Assembly: GCA_002786855.1 (NCBI GenBank)
Contig: PCUU01000082.1
Coordinates: forward strand, 1 to 64,000
Source of the DNA: Cytophagales bacterium CG12_big_fil_rev_8_21_14_0_65_40_12
GTDB taxonomy: Bacteria > Bacteroidota > Bacteroidia > Cytophagales > Cyclobacteriaceae
Length of the DNA stretch: 64,000 bases
Direction of reading: 5' to 3'
Shown piece after piece: positions 52,994 through 63,383 of this stretch. The number at the start of each line of letters is the position of its first letter. Positions within the stretch are counted from its first letter, which is position 1. The notes below the pieces were generated by a model. That model was not told where the DNA came from, searched no databases, and was given only the letters and a program-made list of their open reading frames with translations. Both the position numbers and the translations under genes were made by a program.

Positions 52994-54889
52994 ATGAGTG
53001 AGCAGATTAAACATGAATGCGGAATTGCGAAGATCCGCCTTCGAAAACCTTTACAGTACTATATTGACAAATACGGTACTCCAGCTTACGCGATAAACAA
53101 ACTCTACATCATGATGCAAAAGCAAGCCAACCGCGGTCAAGACGGGGTGGGTGTTGCCAATATCAAAATCGGAGTAGAGCCCGGTACAAGGTACATTAGC
53201 CGCTACAGAACAATCAAAGCCCAACCCATTACCGATATATTTGGGAAAATTGGCCGAAAATTCGAGAAAGCAAAGAAGAAATCGGATTACAACCCAAAAG
53301 ATGCCCAATGGCTGAAAGATAATATGGGTTTTACAGGCGAGCTTTGGATGGGACACCTTCGCTATGGTACCCACGGAAAAAATAGCATTGAAAGTTGCCA
53401 TCCATTTTTGAGGCAGAATAATTGGAGAAGTAGAAACCTTGTGTTGGCCGGAAACTTCAACATGACCAACGTAGACGAGCTTTTCGATCTGCTTTTAAGC
53501 CTTGGTCAGCATCCAAAAGAAAAAACAGATACAGTGACGGTAATGGAAAAAATCGGTCACTTTATCGATGAAGAAAACCAACGCGTTTTCGATAAATACA
53601 AAAACAAGAAGAGCAACGAAGAAATCACCCACATAATAGAAAATGAAATGAACATTCAGCGTGTGCTGAAACGCTCTTTCAAAGATTTTGATGGTGGTTA
53701 TGCAATGGTCGGTTTATTAGGCCATGGTGCTTCGTTTGTGGTGCGCGATCCGAATGGAATCCGCCCCGCTTTCAAATACATTGATGATGAGGTAATAGTG
53801 GTCGCTTCTGAAAAGCAGGCGATTAAGGCTGCCTTCAACGTAAATTATTCGGATATCACCGAGGTGGAGCCAGGCCATGCACTTATTGTAGATAAGGCTG
53901 GCGATTGGGAAGAAGTGCCAATTATGAAAAAGCGTGAGCTCAAGGCATGCTCATTCGAAAGAATATACTTCTCCAAAGGTACTGATCCAGATATTTATCA
54001 AGAAAGAAAAGAACTTGGGCGATTACTGATTCCTCAGATTCTTAAAGCGGTCAATTTTGACCTTAAGAATACGGTTTTCTCTTACATTCCAAATACAGCG
54101 GAAATCTCATTTCTGGGAATGATGCGAGGTTTGGATGAATACCTTTTAGAGAAAAGAAAAGATGTGATCATCGATGGTAAGCCAGATATTGATGGCATCG
54201 AAGAACTTTTGAGTTTTCAGCCAAGAGTAGAAAAATTAGTCATCAAAGATGCCAAACTCCGAACTTTCATTGCCGATGACGAAACCCGTGATGAACTGGT
54301 GGCGAGTGTTTATGATACCACCTATGAAGTAATCCGCAAAGGTATTGATACACTGGTGGTTATCGATGATTCTATCGTTCGTGGAACAACGTTGGAAAAG
54401 AGCATTCTAAAAATGCTGGATATGTTGGAGCCTAAGAAAATTGTTATTGTTTCTTCAGCACCTCAAATCAGATACCCTGATTGCTACGGAATTGACATGT
54501 CTAAGGTAAAGGAGTTTGTGGCCTTCCGCGCTTTGCTACTTTTATTGAAAGAAAAGTATGGCGAAGATGATCAAGACGAATTGGAGAATACTTACCATAA
54601 GATTTTGGCCAATATTAACTCGCCAGAGCAATCTAACTACGTTCAAGAGCTTTACGATCAATTTTCAGCAGATGAAATATCAGCTAAAATCACTCAGATC
54701 GTTAGGCCAGAAGGCATGAAGGCAGAACTTGAAGTCGTCTACCAAACAGTTGAAAACCTGCACAAAGCCTGTCCGGGTAATTTAGGTGATTGGTATTTTA
54801 CAGGTAATTACCCAACCCCGGGCGGTAATCGAGTGGTGAACAAAGCTTTCTTGAATTTTATGGAAGGCAAAGAAATCAGAGCATATTGA
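52994..54889 (+). CDS. purF: Amidophosphoribosyltransferase, long Bacteroidota variant
   Basis: This 631-residue enzyme has an Ntn-type glutamine amidotransferase domain, with nucleophile Cys9 after a short leader (MSEQIKHEC) that would need processing, QANRGQDGVG, and GHLRYGTHGKNSIESCHPF. Its phosphoribosyltransferase domain has the PRPP motif VVIDDSIVRGTTLEKS. The usual PurF is about 470-500 residues; inserts between the glutaminase strands (for example the Lys-rich segment at about 85-110) and a C-terminal extension explain the length. PurF makes phosphoribosylamine, the first step of purine synthesis. Some genomes have a second, shorter PurF, so this copy may have a different role. Confidence 0.85.
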   Translation: MSEQIKHECGIAKIRLRKPLQYYIDKYGTPAYAINKLYIMMQKQANRGQDGVGVANIKIGVEPGTRYISRYRTIKAQPITDIFGKIGRKFEKAKKKSDYNPKDAQWLKDNMGFTGELWMGHLRYGTHGKNSIESCHPFLRQNNWRSRNLVLAGNFNMTNVDELFDLLLSLGQHPKEKTDTVTVMEKIGHFIDEENQRVFDKYKNKKSNEEITHIIENEMNIQRVLKRSFKDFDGGYAMVGLLGHGASFVVRDPNGIRPAFKYIDDEVIVVASEKQAIKAAFNVNYSDITEVEPGHALIVDKAGDWEEVPIMKKRELKACSFERIYFSKGTDPDIYQERKELGRLLIPQILKAVNFDLKNTVFSYIPNTAEISFLGMMRGLDEYLLEKRKDVIIDGKPDIDGIEELLSFQPRVEKLVIKDAKLRTFIADDETRDELVASVYDTTYEVIRKGIDTLVVIDDSIVRGTTLEKSILKMLDMLEPKKIVIVSSAPQIRYPDCYGIDMSKVKEFVAFRALLLLLKEKYGEDDQDELENTYHKILANINSPEQSNYVQELYDQFSADEISAKITQIVRPEGMKAELEVVYQTVENLHKACPGNLGDWYFTGNYPTPGGNRVVNKAFLNFMEGKEIRAY

Positions 54890-54912
54890 TTTCTTTTCAT
54901 AATAGTATTGAC

Positions 54913-54934
54913 AAGGGCTTTTAGCCCTTTTTTT
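54913..54934 (+). terminator. Terminator after purF
   Basis: AAGGGCT (54913-54919) pairs with AGCCCTT (54923-54929) and is followed by a T-run. It closes the nuoH-N-purF transcript. Confidence 0.85.
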
Positions 54935-55010
54935 GTTTGCATACCTGTGCCCAGCCTTTTAGTAGCTACAAAACATATATCCATTATCTAATTTTTCGTT
55001 ACTTTCCAGT

Positions 55011-56228
55011 ATGCAAAATCCTTTCAAGGGGTCATTAGGGATTGATTTTTATACCAGCCAATCCACGCTCAAGTACTTTGTGTTTATTGTAGCCGTCATT
55101 ATTGGGGTGGGGTCTATCATTTACACTTCGGCCTTGGTAAACATACTGAAGGAACGGGAGCGCGATAACATAAACCTTTGGGCCAAAGCCGTTGAGTTTT
55201 CGACTGTGGCCGATGGAAACTCTTTGAATTTTATAACCGACAACATCATTCGGCCAGACAATTCGTTGCCGGTAATTATCCTTGATTCGGCATCAAACGA
55301 AATAGTTGACTCAAGGAATGTGGAATTAGATAATTCCACAGCAGCAGAACATGGGCAATACCAAAAGGAAGTGTTGAGTCAAATGAAAGGAGAAAATCAG
55401 CCTGTCAAGATTATTTACCGTGATGGGCCTAATAGAGCTATCTCAGGGATTCAATACGTTTACTATCGGAATTCACGTTTACTGCGCCAATTGAGTGCTT
55501 ATCCATATATTCAACTTTCGGTAATTGCCCTTTTTGCTTCAATTGCTTATTTGGCCTTCAGTTATTCGCGGAGAGCGGAGCAGAATCGAGTTTGGGTTGG
55601 GTTGGCCAAAGAAACTGCCCATCAATTAGGTACACCACTTTCTTCTCTTATGGCCTGGGTAGAATATCTCAAGGAAATTCCTGAAATGAGCGGTAAAGAA
55701 GACATTATCTCTGAACTCAATAAGGATGTAATTAGGCTCGAAATGATTACCTCTCGTTTTTCTAACATTGGTTCGGCCCCAGTATTGAAAGATGAGAATG
55801 TAGTGGAGGCCATTCAAAATATTACTAACTATTTAAAGCCTCGCGTTTCCTCAAAAGTGATTTTTCATGTGGATTCTGATGCTCCAGAACTGACAGCCAA
55901 AATGAATCGCCCTCTTTTTGAGTGGGTAGTAGAGAATATTGTGAAAAACGGGATCGATGCCATGAGCGGAATAGGTACCATTAACATCACCATTGGGAAA
56001 GAATCTGAGGACATGGTCTTCATCGATATTCAAGACAATGGAAAAGGAATTGCCAAAGGCAAAATTAATAAGGTGTTCAAACCAGGTTTTACAACTAAAA
56101 AACGGGGTTGGGGACTAGGTTTGACTTTGGTGAAACGAATTATAGAGAATTACCATCTAGGAAAAATATTCGTAAAGTCATCTCAAGCGGATGTAGGTAC
56201 AGTTTTTAGAATTTTGTTGAGGGATTGA
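55011..56228 (+). CDS. Membrane sensor histidine kinase
   Basis: This 405-residue protein has TM1 at about 18-43, an extracytoplasmic sensor region of about 120 residues and TM2 at about 164-187. It then has a HisKA-type phosphoacceptor (ETAHQLGTPLSSL, H204) and a HATPase domain with an N box (ENIVKNGIDAM), G1 (DNGKGI) and G2 (RGWGLGLTLVKRI). No clear HAMP domain lies between TM2 and the H box. No response regulator is adjacent, so it is an orphan in this window. It is flanked by the purF terminator and atpD. Confidence 0.88.
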   Translation: MQNPFKGSLGIDFYTSQSTLKYFVFIVAVIIGVGSIIYTSALVNILKERERDNINLWAKAVEFSTVADGNSLNFITDNIIRPDNSLPVIILDSASNEIVDSRNVELDNSTAAEHGQYQKEVLSQMKGENQPVKIIYRDGPNRAISGIQYVYYRNSRLLRQLSAYPYIQLSVIALFASIAYLAFSYSRRAEQNRVWVGLAKETAHQLGTPLSSLMAWVEYLKEIPEMSGKEDIISELNKDVIRLEMITSRFSNIGSAPVLKDENVVEAIQNITNYLKPRVSSKVIFHVDSDAPELTAKMNRPLFEWVVENIVKNGIDAMSGIGTINITIGKESEDMVFIDIQDNGKGIAKGKINKVFKPGFTTKKRGWGLGLTLVKRIIENYHLGKIFVKSSQADVGTVFRILLRD

Positions 56229-56310
56229 AGACAGGAAATGGGCAATTAAAATAAAGCCAAACCGCTCATGGTCTTCAGCAATTTTTACCCCTCTAATTTC
56301 TTATTAACCT

Positions 56311-56341
56311 TTTGGTAAAATGGATATTAGACCTACCTTTG
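56311..56341 (+). promoter_or_regulatory. Consensus promoter of atpDC
   Basis: TTTG (56311-56314), 19 bases, then TACCTTTG (56334-56341): a perfect match to the Bacteroidota promoter, 49 bases before the atpD ATG. Confidence 0.9.
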
Positions 56342-56387
56342 CAGCCAGAAGAATAAACCGCGTTTTTCCTATCTAGATAAACAATAA

Positions 56388-57899
<1,512 letters not shown>

Positions 57900-57906
57900 T
57901 AAATTT

Positions 57907-58152
57907 ATGTTACTCGAAATTGTAACACCAGATAAAAAAGTATTTGAAGGAGAAGTAAGCTCGGCCACCTTTACCGGTGCTGAAGGTGAATTTCAAGTAC
58001 TGTCTAATCACGCTCCAATGATCAGTGCATTGGGAAAAGGAAGGGTAAGCATTACTGCTTCTGGTAAAGTGGAGGAATTAATGATTGATGGTGGTGTAGT
58101 AGAAGTTTTGAATAACAATGTAATTGTGCTTGCTGAGTCTGTTTATTCATAG
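57907..58152 (+). CDS. atpC: F1Fo ATP synthase epsilon subunit, short form
   Basis: This 81-residue protein consists of only the N-terminal beta-sandwich domain of epsilon (LEIVTPDKKVFEGEVSSATFTGAEGEFQVLSNHAPMISALGKG). The C-terminal helical hairpin that inhibits ATPase in E. coli is missing, as in other Bacteroidota. It starts 7 bases after atpD and is followed by a terminator. Confidence 0.94.
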   Translation: MLLEIVTPDKKVFEGEVSSATFTGAEGEFQVLSNHAPMISALGKGRVSITASGKVEELMIDGGVVEVLNNNVIVLAESVYS

Positions 58153-58177
58153 TCAGTAAGAAGAACAAGATCATAAG

Positions 58178-58211
58178 GCCTTTCCGAATTTTCGGAAAGG
58201 CTTTTTTATTT
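58178..58211 (+). terminator. Terminator after atpDC
   Basis: GCCTTTCCG and CGGAAAGGC form a stem with an AATTTT loop (58178-58201), followed by TTTTTTATTTT. It overlaps the stop of the convergent gene. Confidence 0.9.
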
Positions 58212-58892
58212 TAGTAAGGTCAATTCTATATTCACCACTCCAAAAAGCCAATGATCTTGTGCAATCATAGCACCTGATTCTAGGGTCAGGTAATTCTCCC
58301 AAGTGAATTCAATGCCGCCAATGGGCAGGATGGATACCCACATTTTTACCGCTATAGGTCGGTGGTTTTCATCTAAAATCCACAAATACGAGTCGCCTGG
58401 GGTGGTACCACCAGAGGTATAAGTAATCATCAGTCCTTCACTTCCATCTTTGAGTTGAACGATACTGCGTTCAGTACCAGGGTCAAAAGCCTTAAAGGGT
58501 GCACAAAGCCAAAAGCTGTCATTGTTAAAATAATCCCAGGCTGTTTTGATAAGTGCTTGAACTTCTTCCGCTTGTTTGATTTCGCCCTTAACAACAATCC
58601 CAGAGACCGATTCTGGATCGAGTTGCACTTCGTTTTCATCCCACTTTACATTGACGACATTTTCGGTTTTGTTCCACGCGTAAGTGTGCATGCCCTTGAA
58701 GGTCCACGAAACTTCATCGGTTTCGTCCCAAGCCGCTTTGTTTAAAGATTCCATCATTTGCATGGCCAAGGCATCGGCTTTTTCACCGCTTTCACCTTTT
58801 GGAAGTTTTTCGTTTTTGACGAGATAGAAGGTAAAAATGGCCAACACAATAACCAACAAACCAAGGCCCAAAACGCGGAGTACTTTTTTCAT
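58206..58892 (-). CDS. Membrane-anchored or exported protein of unknown function
   Basis: This protein has 228 residues from the ATG at 58890-58892 (MKKVLRVLGLGLLVIVLAIFTFYL). A longer frame adds 22 residues before the hydrophobic segment and was rejected. The mature part starts after about residue 25 and contains DEVSWTFKGMHTYAW and SGGTTPGDSYLWILDENHRPIAVKMW, looking like a beta-sandwich (LolA-like shape possible). No family is recognised with confidence. Its 3' end faces atpC. Confidence 0.6.
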   Translation of the reverse strand: MKKVLRVLGLGLLVIVLAIFTFYLVKNEKLPKGESGEKADALAMQMMESLNKAAWDETDEVSWTFKGMHTYAWNKTENVVNVKWDENEVQLDPESVSGIVVKGEIKQAEEVQALIKTAWDYFNNDSFWLCAPFKAFDPGTERSIVQLKDGSEGLMITYTSGGTTPGDSYLWILDENHRPIAVKMWVSILPIGGIEFTWENYLTLESGAMIAQDHWLFGVVNIELTLLK

Positions 58893-59085
58893 AAGTTGAA
58901 TATAAACCCAAATTATGAATTCATCCTTGATTGCGATTTTGTCAATGGAAATATTCAAACATTATCGGCAAATTCCACCTCAGTTTTTATAACAAGATTT
59001 GCTCGTGAAGCTTTTTGAATTGCTTCCAGAAAATGGAATCTGCTATATTGTACTGAGGTAGGCGTCAAATGTTAAATTTTTAGTT

Positions 59086-59787
59086 ATGAAAAGGAACAGG
59101 AATAGCGGAATTAGGTACTATATGGCCGAAATTGTCATCCTTATTTTTGGCATTAGCATTTCGTTTTTGCTGAATGAATGGAGGTTAAATTCCCAAGCCA
59201 AAAGAGAACAGATCAAGCTTTTGGAAGATTTTCAAGCTAATTTAAAGACTGATTCATTAGCAATTTCCCAGATCGTAAAGAACCTTGAGATACAACAGAA
59301 GGCAAGTTTGACATTGCTGCAATTAAAGGCTGATAATGTATTTTCGGATTCTACCACGCTTAATTTTTTGAGAACTTTAAGTTATTCTCCCTTTACACCT
59401 ACTCAAATCACCTATGAGCAAATGAAAAGCTTGGGAGCTTCTGACCTGATCGAAAATGATAGTCTGGCAAAACAATTGGTTAGTCTTTACGAGGTGTCGT
59501 ATAAAAACGTGAGTGAATGGACAGGGATTGACGGGGCTCATGTAAAGGAAACCTTAATTCCCTATACAAGCCAGCACATGCCTTTCGCCCTTTACCTCAA
59601 TTATTCAGCCATGGACGCCAATAATAAAAAGCGTTTTATGCTGGAGTTGCAAAAGGATGAGCTTAAGTATATTCTGCAATTTTTACTGATTTATAAAGCC
59701 AGCACTAAAGCAGTATTTGACGCAACTGCTAAATCAATTGCTCAATTGCTCCACAGAATCGATCAAGAACTAATGATTTTAGATTAG
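59086..59787 (+). CDS. DUF6090-like membrane-anchored protein
   Basis: This 233-residue protein has one N-terminal TM helix (AEIVILIFGISISFLLNEWRLN, residues 14-35) followed by a long helical region. The pattern of a polar start, one TM helix ending in a NEW/NNW motif and a coiled helical domain resembles DUF6090 proteins, which are common in Bacteroidota and of unknown function. Its 3' end overlaps the convergent DoxX gene by 4 bases. Confidence 0.55.
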   Translation: MKRNRNSGIRYYMAEIVILIFGISISFLLNEWRLNSQAKREQIKLLEDFQANLKTDSLAISQIVKNLEIQQKASLTLLQLKADNVFSDSTTLNFLRTLSYSPFTPTQITYEQMKSLGASDLIENDSLAKQLVSLYEVSYKNVSEWTGIDGAHVKETLIPYTSQHMPFALYLNYSAMDANNKKRFMLELQKDELKYILQFLLIYKASTKAVFDATAKSIAQLLHRIDQELMILD

Positions 59788-60200
59788 CCAAACAGCTTTC
59801 TATCCAAAGCATATTTGCCCGGACCAGTAATTAAGATTAAAAGGAAACTTACTAGGTAGAGAGCGGCCTTTTCTTGCGTAGCAAATGGATCGTTGACATG
59901 CACCACAAAAAGCGCAACAGCCATGGTCGTTAACAGCGGAATTAAAGCCAACCTGGTGGTTAAACCCAAAATAAGTAGAATTGAACAAACAAATTCTGCC
60001 AATACAGCCAAGATCAGCGAAAATTCCGGGCCGAGACCAATGGGATCGCCAAACTGAAAATTTCCTTCAATCAACTTTTGAAACTTTGGATAACCATGCG
60101 TTAGCATCATTGCCCCCATGGCTATGCGAAATATGAGTAGACCAAGGCTTGCCGAGGTAGAGTAGTTTCCGGTACGAAGTAATTTTTTGAACATACTCAA
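59784..60200 (-). CDS. DoxX-family membrane protein
   Basis: This 138-residue protein has four TM helices, as in DoxX/DoxD-like proteins: LGLLIFRIAMGAMMLTHGYPKF (19-40), a second pair around residues 60-95 and a last helix near 108-128. The HGYPKF motif after TM1 is typical. The family is associated with quinone or thiosulfate chemistry in some species, but its role in Bacteroidota is open. Start at ATG 60198-60200; a second ATG two codons later is an equal candidate. Confidence 0.85.
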   Translation of the reverse strand: MSMFKKLLRTGNYSTSASLGLLIFRIAMGAMMLTHGYPKFQKLIEGNFQFGDPIGLGPEFSLILAVLAEFVCSILLILGLTTRLALIPLLTTMAVALFVVHVNDPFATQEKAALYLVSFLLILITGPGKYALDRKLFG

Positions 60201-60227
60201 AAATAAGTATTCGGTTAAATCTGCGCA

Positions 60228-61043
60228 CTAATTAGAGCAAAATTCTTTGACATATTCTACCGCCAATTCATCATTCATTTTTTGGGCTTTTTTGAAATCT
60301 ACACAAGCCTCGGCTTTTGAATGTTTAGACCAATTAAGTTTTGTCATACCTTTTCGGGTAATGGCTTCGGCATAATTTGGATCCAATTCTAAAGCCTTTT
60401 CAAAGTTTTCCATGGCAGCGCCCCAGTTTTCATAAGTGAAAAATACAACACCTTTGTTGAAGTAAATGACGGGTAGATTTGGGCTGATTTTTATGGCCCT
60501 ATCAAAGTCCTCAATGGCATACGCGCCTTGTCCTCCTCTGGCCAATGCAGCTCCGCGACTGATCAGTGCTTGAATATTATCCGGCTGCTTATCAATGACG
60601 AAATCCAGGTCGTCTAATGCTTTGTTGTTTTTATAGAGCTTGACATAGGCCATGCCCCTGAGCAAAAGTGCATCAACGTCATCCTCATCTCTCAAGAGCA
60701 ATTGATTCATGTCCATTACCACGCTTTTATAAATTTGCTGTTCAAAGGAGCATCTGGCCCTGCCTAAATAAGCAAGTCGAGTGTATTTTTTGTGCTTTAT
60801 CAGGTAAGTAAAATCGTCTGAGGCGTTGAGATAGTCCTTTATTTTTTCTCGTGCCAAACCGCGGTTATAAATGGCGAAAGAGTTGTCTGGTTCTAGTGCG
60901 ATGACCCTATCGTATTTTACGGCTGCGGCTTCAAACTGACCTTCGGTAAAAAGCTGATCGGCTTCATCTTGCGTGGCTTCCATACTGCAAGAACAAAGAA
61001 GAAGGGAAAACAGAATTAGGTTGAATATTGAGCTTGACTTCAT
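60228..61043 (-). CDS. TPR lipoprotein
   Basis: This 271-residue protein has a lipoprotein signal (LLLCSCSM, lipid Cys about 18-20) and six to seven TPR units, such as AIYNRGLAREKIKDYLNASDDF, ALISRGAALARGGQGAYAIEDF and AAMENFEKALELDPNYAEAITRKG. The ATG at 61041-61043 is preceded, 6 bases upstream, by a perfect 11-bp inverted repeat (61050-61075). It is probably periplasmic or at the outer membrane, serving as an interaction scaffold. Partner unknown. Confidence 0.85.
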   Translation of the reverse strand: MKSSSIFNLILFSLLLCSCSMEATQDEADQLFTEGQFEAAAVKYDRVIALEPDNSFAIYNRGLAREKIKDYLNASDDFTYLIKHKKYTRLAYLGRARCSFEQQIYKSVVMDMNQLLLRDEDDVDALLLRGMAYVKLYKNNKALDDLDFVIDKQPDNIQALISRGAALARGGQGAYAIEDFDRAIKISPNLPVIYFNKGVVFFTYENWGAAMENFEKALELDPNYAEAITRKGMTKLNWSKHSKAEACVDFKKAQKMNDELAVEYVKEFCSN

Positions 61044-61049
61044 GGCTAC

Positions 61050-61075
61050 AATTAAACTAATAATTTAGTTTAATT
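61050..61075. promoter_or_regulatory. Perfect inverted repeat before the TPR lipoprotein gene
   Basis: AATTAAACTAA (61050-61060), 4 bases, then TTAGTTTAATT (61065-61075). It lies just upstream of the start codon at 61043. It could be an operator or an mRNA hairpin hiding the start; no T-run makes it a terminator for the upstream gene. Confidence 0.45.
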
Positions 61076-61130
61076 CATAACTTTTTAACGAAAAAACAAG
61101 TGAATAATAGGACGTTCTTGAAGAGGTGCT

Positions 61131-63203
61131 TTAATAGCTGCCATTATACTTTCTAATAAACCACTCTGAACTTACCAAAATCAACAAAAGCAATAGTAAC
61201 CAAGGGTTATTGATAATGGACTGTAATTTTTCGTCCGATCTGGTAATTGGCTTTGCATCGAGGGTTTTAAAATAATCTACTGCCTTGTTCATTTCACTTG
61301 GAAGTAGGAATTTGCCTCCAGAGTTACTCGCAATGTTCTTCAGCAGTTGGTGATTGGCCGTCAGGTTGATGTCTTCCAAATCTAATTTTTCAACTGAAAA
61401 TGTGCCTTGACTGCTTTCTCTTTTTCCGTTCACCTCGGCAGAGGCCGTATAGCTATAAATTCCAGCTGTCAAGCCTGTCACTTTAAAGTCGTTCGCAGCA
61501 CTATTGACGTAATTATATTCTTGCTGATTTCCTTCGCCATCTACCACTTTGAGATCTACATTCACGTCATAGATTTTCTCGAAAAGTTCGTTGTAAATAT
61601 CTGTTTGGAAGGTCACGGCTTCGCTATCAAAATATTGATTCTGTGGGGTAGTTACTCTGAATTTGCGTTTGTCATCTTTGGTTGCGAGGTATTGGACCAG
61701 CTTTCCCATCAAGGTTTCAAAAAGCTTTTGGTCATTGTTGAAAGCATATTCTTGGAGAGGCCATTTCCAAAAGCCTGCACCAGAAAATACTGCTGATTTC
61801 ATATCGTCACCATTATAAATACTCAGTAATGGTCTATTTGTCTGTACAGAACCTACCCTTTGATAGAGTAAAATATCAGCTTGAGTTTTGAAGTTGAATT
61901 GACCGTAGGGTACCGAAATCGGAGGGTACTCAGCCATTCTTCTTAATAAGCTGGCTTCTATTTCAAATAGATTGAAGTTTGTATTGAAATTCGGACCAGC
62001 ATTATCGGATTGGCCAAAGTTGTTATAATTGATAACAGGGTTCTGCTCATTAATGGCACTTAAAATCCCACTTCCGGTAATATAGAATGAGTTGGTACTT
62101 TTTAACCAAGCACTCAACCAGCTCGGAAAACCAGTTAAATCAGGCAGCTCATGTAGAATGATCAGATCAAAAGGCCCTTCTGGAATAACTGAATTGAAAC
62201 CTTCAATATAGGTAACTGTTTCCGTACCTTCATTTTTATCGATTACATTTTTGAGTGCCTTAACGTCTGGATGAGGAGCTTTTGCTGCAATTAAAATCCT
62301 TTGTTTACTGTCTACAACTTCAAGGAACGCTTGTTTTTTATTATTCAGGAGTGAGTTTTCACCTTCTTTAGGAACGATTTGAACTTGGTAGGTTTCAATC
62401 CCTTTTAGTTCCGCATCAAGAATAAATTCAACGGAATTGATTTGTTCATCACCCTTCAGGTCAATCGACTTTTCACCAATTACTTTTCCCTTTTTTATGA
62501 CTTGAACCCGCACAGTCTCGTTCAAAAAGCCATTATTATATATTTCAGCGATAAGCGGAAAGCGATTGCCTTCATATACCACTTTATTATAATTTAAACT
62601 CTTGATGCTCAGGTCACGTGCTGGAATGGTATCACCTAATCCAATAGTAATTACTGGAAAATTGAGCTGCGTGAATTGAGGAGATAAACCATAATTATGA
62701 ATGCCATCGCTGGCCAGTACAACCCCAACTAGGTTTTGTTGCTCATAATCACTGGCAATACCTTTAAGTAGGCTTTGAAGATTTGTCGCATTCTGATCGA
62801 ATTCAATGCTTTCTACCTCACTTTGATAATCTTGAAGATTTCTGATGCGCAATTCGTAGCCTTCGGCAGTAATTTCATCTGAGATGTTTGCTAGATTTTT
62901 CTTTAATGCTAAGAAGTCTAGCGAATCATACGTGGCGGGCACCGAGGCCGAATTGTCTACCGCTAACACTACTACCGGTTTCTCATCGAAGAAAGTCACC
63001 TGATTTAATAGTGGCCCCATCAAAAGGAAACAGAGCAAAGTGACCAAGACAAAGCGGAAAGCAGCAAGCATCCGATTTGTGCTTTTTGTCCAATTCGTTT
63101 TTTTGGAATAGAGAATAAAAGCATAAAGCCCACCTACTAAAAAACAGACCAGAATGAACCAGGAAGGGAAGTCCGTTTTAAGAAGAAGGCTATTGAAAAT
63201 CAA
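61131..63203 (-). CDS. Large membrane protein with VWA-like domain (Bat-type)
   Basis: This 690-residue protein has two N-terminal TM helices (about 15-32 and 47-65) and a VWA-like segment beginning VVVLAVDNSASVPATYDSL, a MIDAS-type DxSxS motif. Beta-rich extracytoplasmic domains follow, and a C-terminal TM helix (WLLLLLLILVSSEWFIRKY) ends in a short cytoplasmic tail. This topology occurs in Bacteroidota Bat-like and glutamine-amidotransferase-like membrane proteins of unknown role. The start is TTG at 63201-63203. The TPR lipoprotein gene follows on the same strand. Confidence 0.7.
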   Translation of the reverse strand: MIFNSLLLKTDFPSWFILVCFLVGGLYAFILYSKKTNWTKSTNRMLAAFRFVLVTLLCFLLMGPLLNQVTFFDEKPVVVLAVDNSASVPATYDSLDFLALKKNLANISDEITAEGYELRIRNLQDYQSEVESIEFDQNATNLQSLLKGIASDYEQQNLVGVVLASDGIHNYGLSPQFTQLNFPVITIGLGDTIPARDLSIKSLNYNKVVYEGNRFPLIAEIYNNGFLNETVRVQVIKKGKVIGEKSIDLKGDEQINSVEFILDAELKGIETYQVQIVPKEGENSLLNNKKQAFLEVVDSKQRILIAAKAPHPDVKALKNVIDKNEGTETVTYIEGFNSVIPEGPFDLIILHELPDLTGFPSWLSAWLKSTNSFYITGSGILSAINEQNPVINYNNFGQSDNAGPNFNTNFNLFEIEASLLRRMAEYPPISVPYGQFNFKTQADILLYQRVGSVQTNRPLLSIYNGDDMKSAVFSGAGFWKWPLQEYAFNNDQKLFETLMGKLVQYLATKDDKRKFRVTTPQNQYFDSEAVTFQTDIYNELFEKIYDVNVDLKVVDGEGNQQEYNYVNSAANDFKVTGLTAGIYSYTASAEVNGKRESSQGTFSVEKLDLEDINLTANHQLLKNIASNSGGKFLLPSEMNKAVDYFKTLDAKPITRSDEKLQSIINNPWLLLLLLILVSSEWFIRKYNGSY

Positions 63204-63383
63204 TGTGCTTTGTAAATTATGATAGGGTATTGATTAATTTTTTGAACTGCTGAAACAGATTCAACAGAAGGAATTACGTTGCAAATAGCAAATAGTTAAC
63301 GACTTTATTCCAATGACCGAATAACGCTTTTATGGGCGATACTATTAAGATTTATGCAATAAAATCGTTAACCAAATTTAAGA

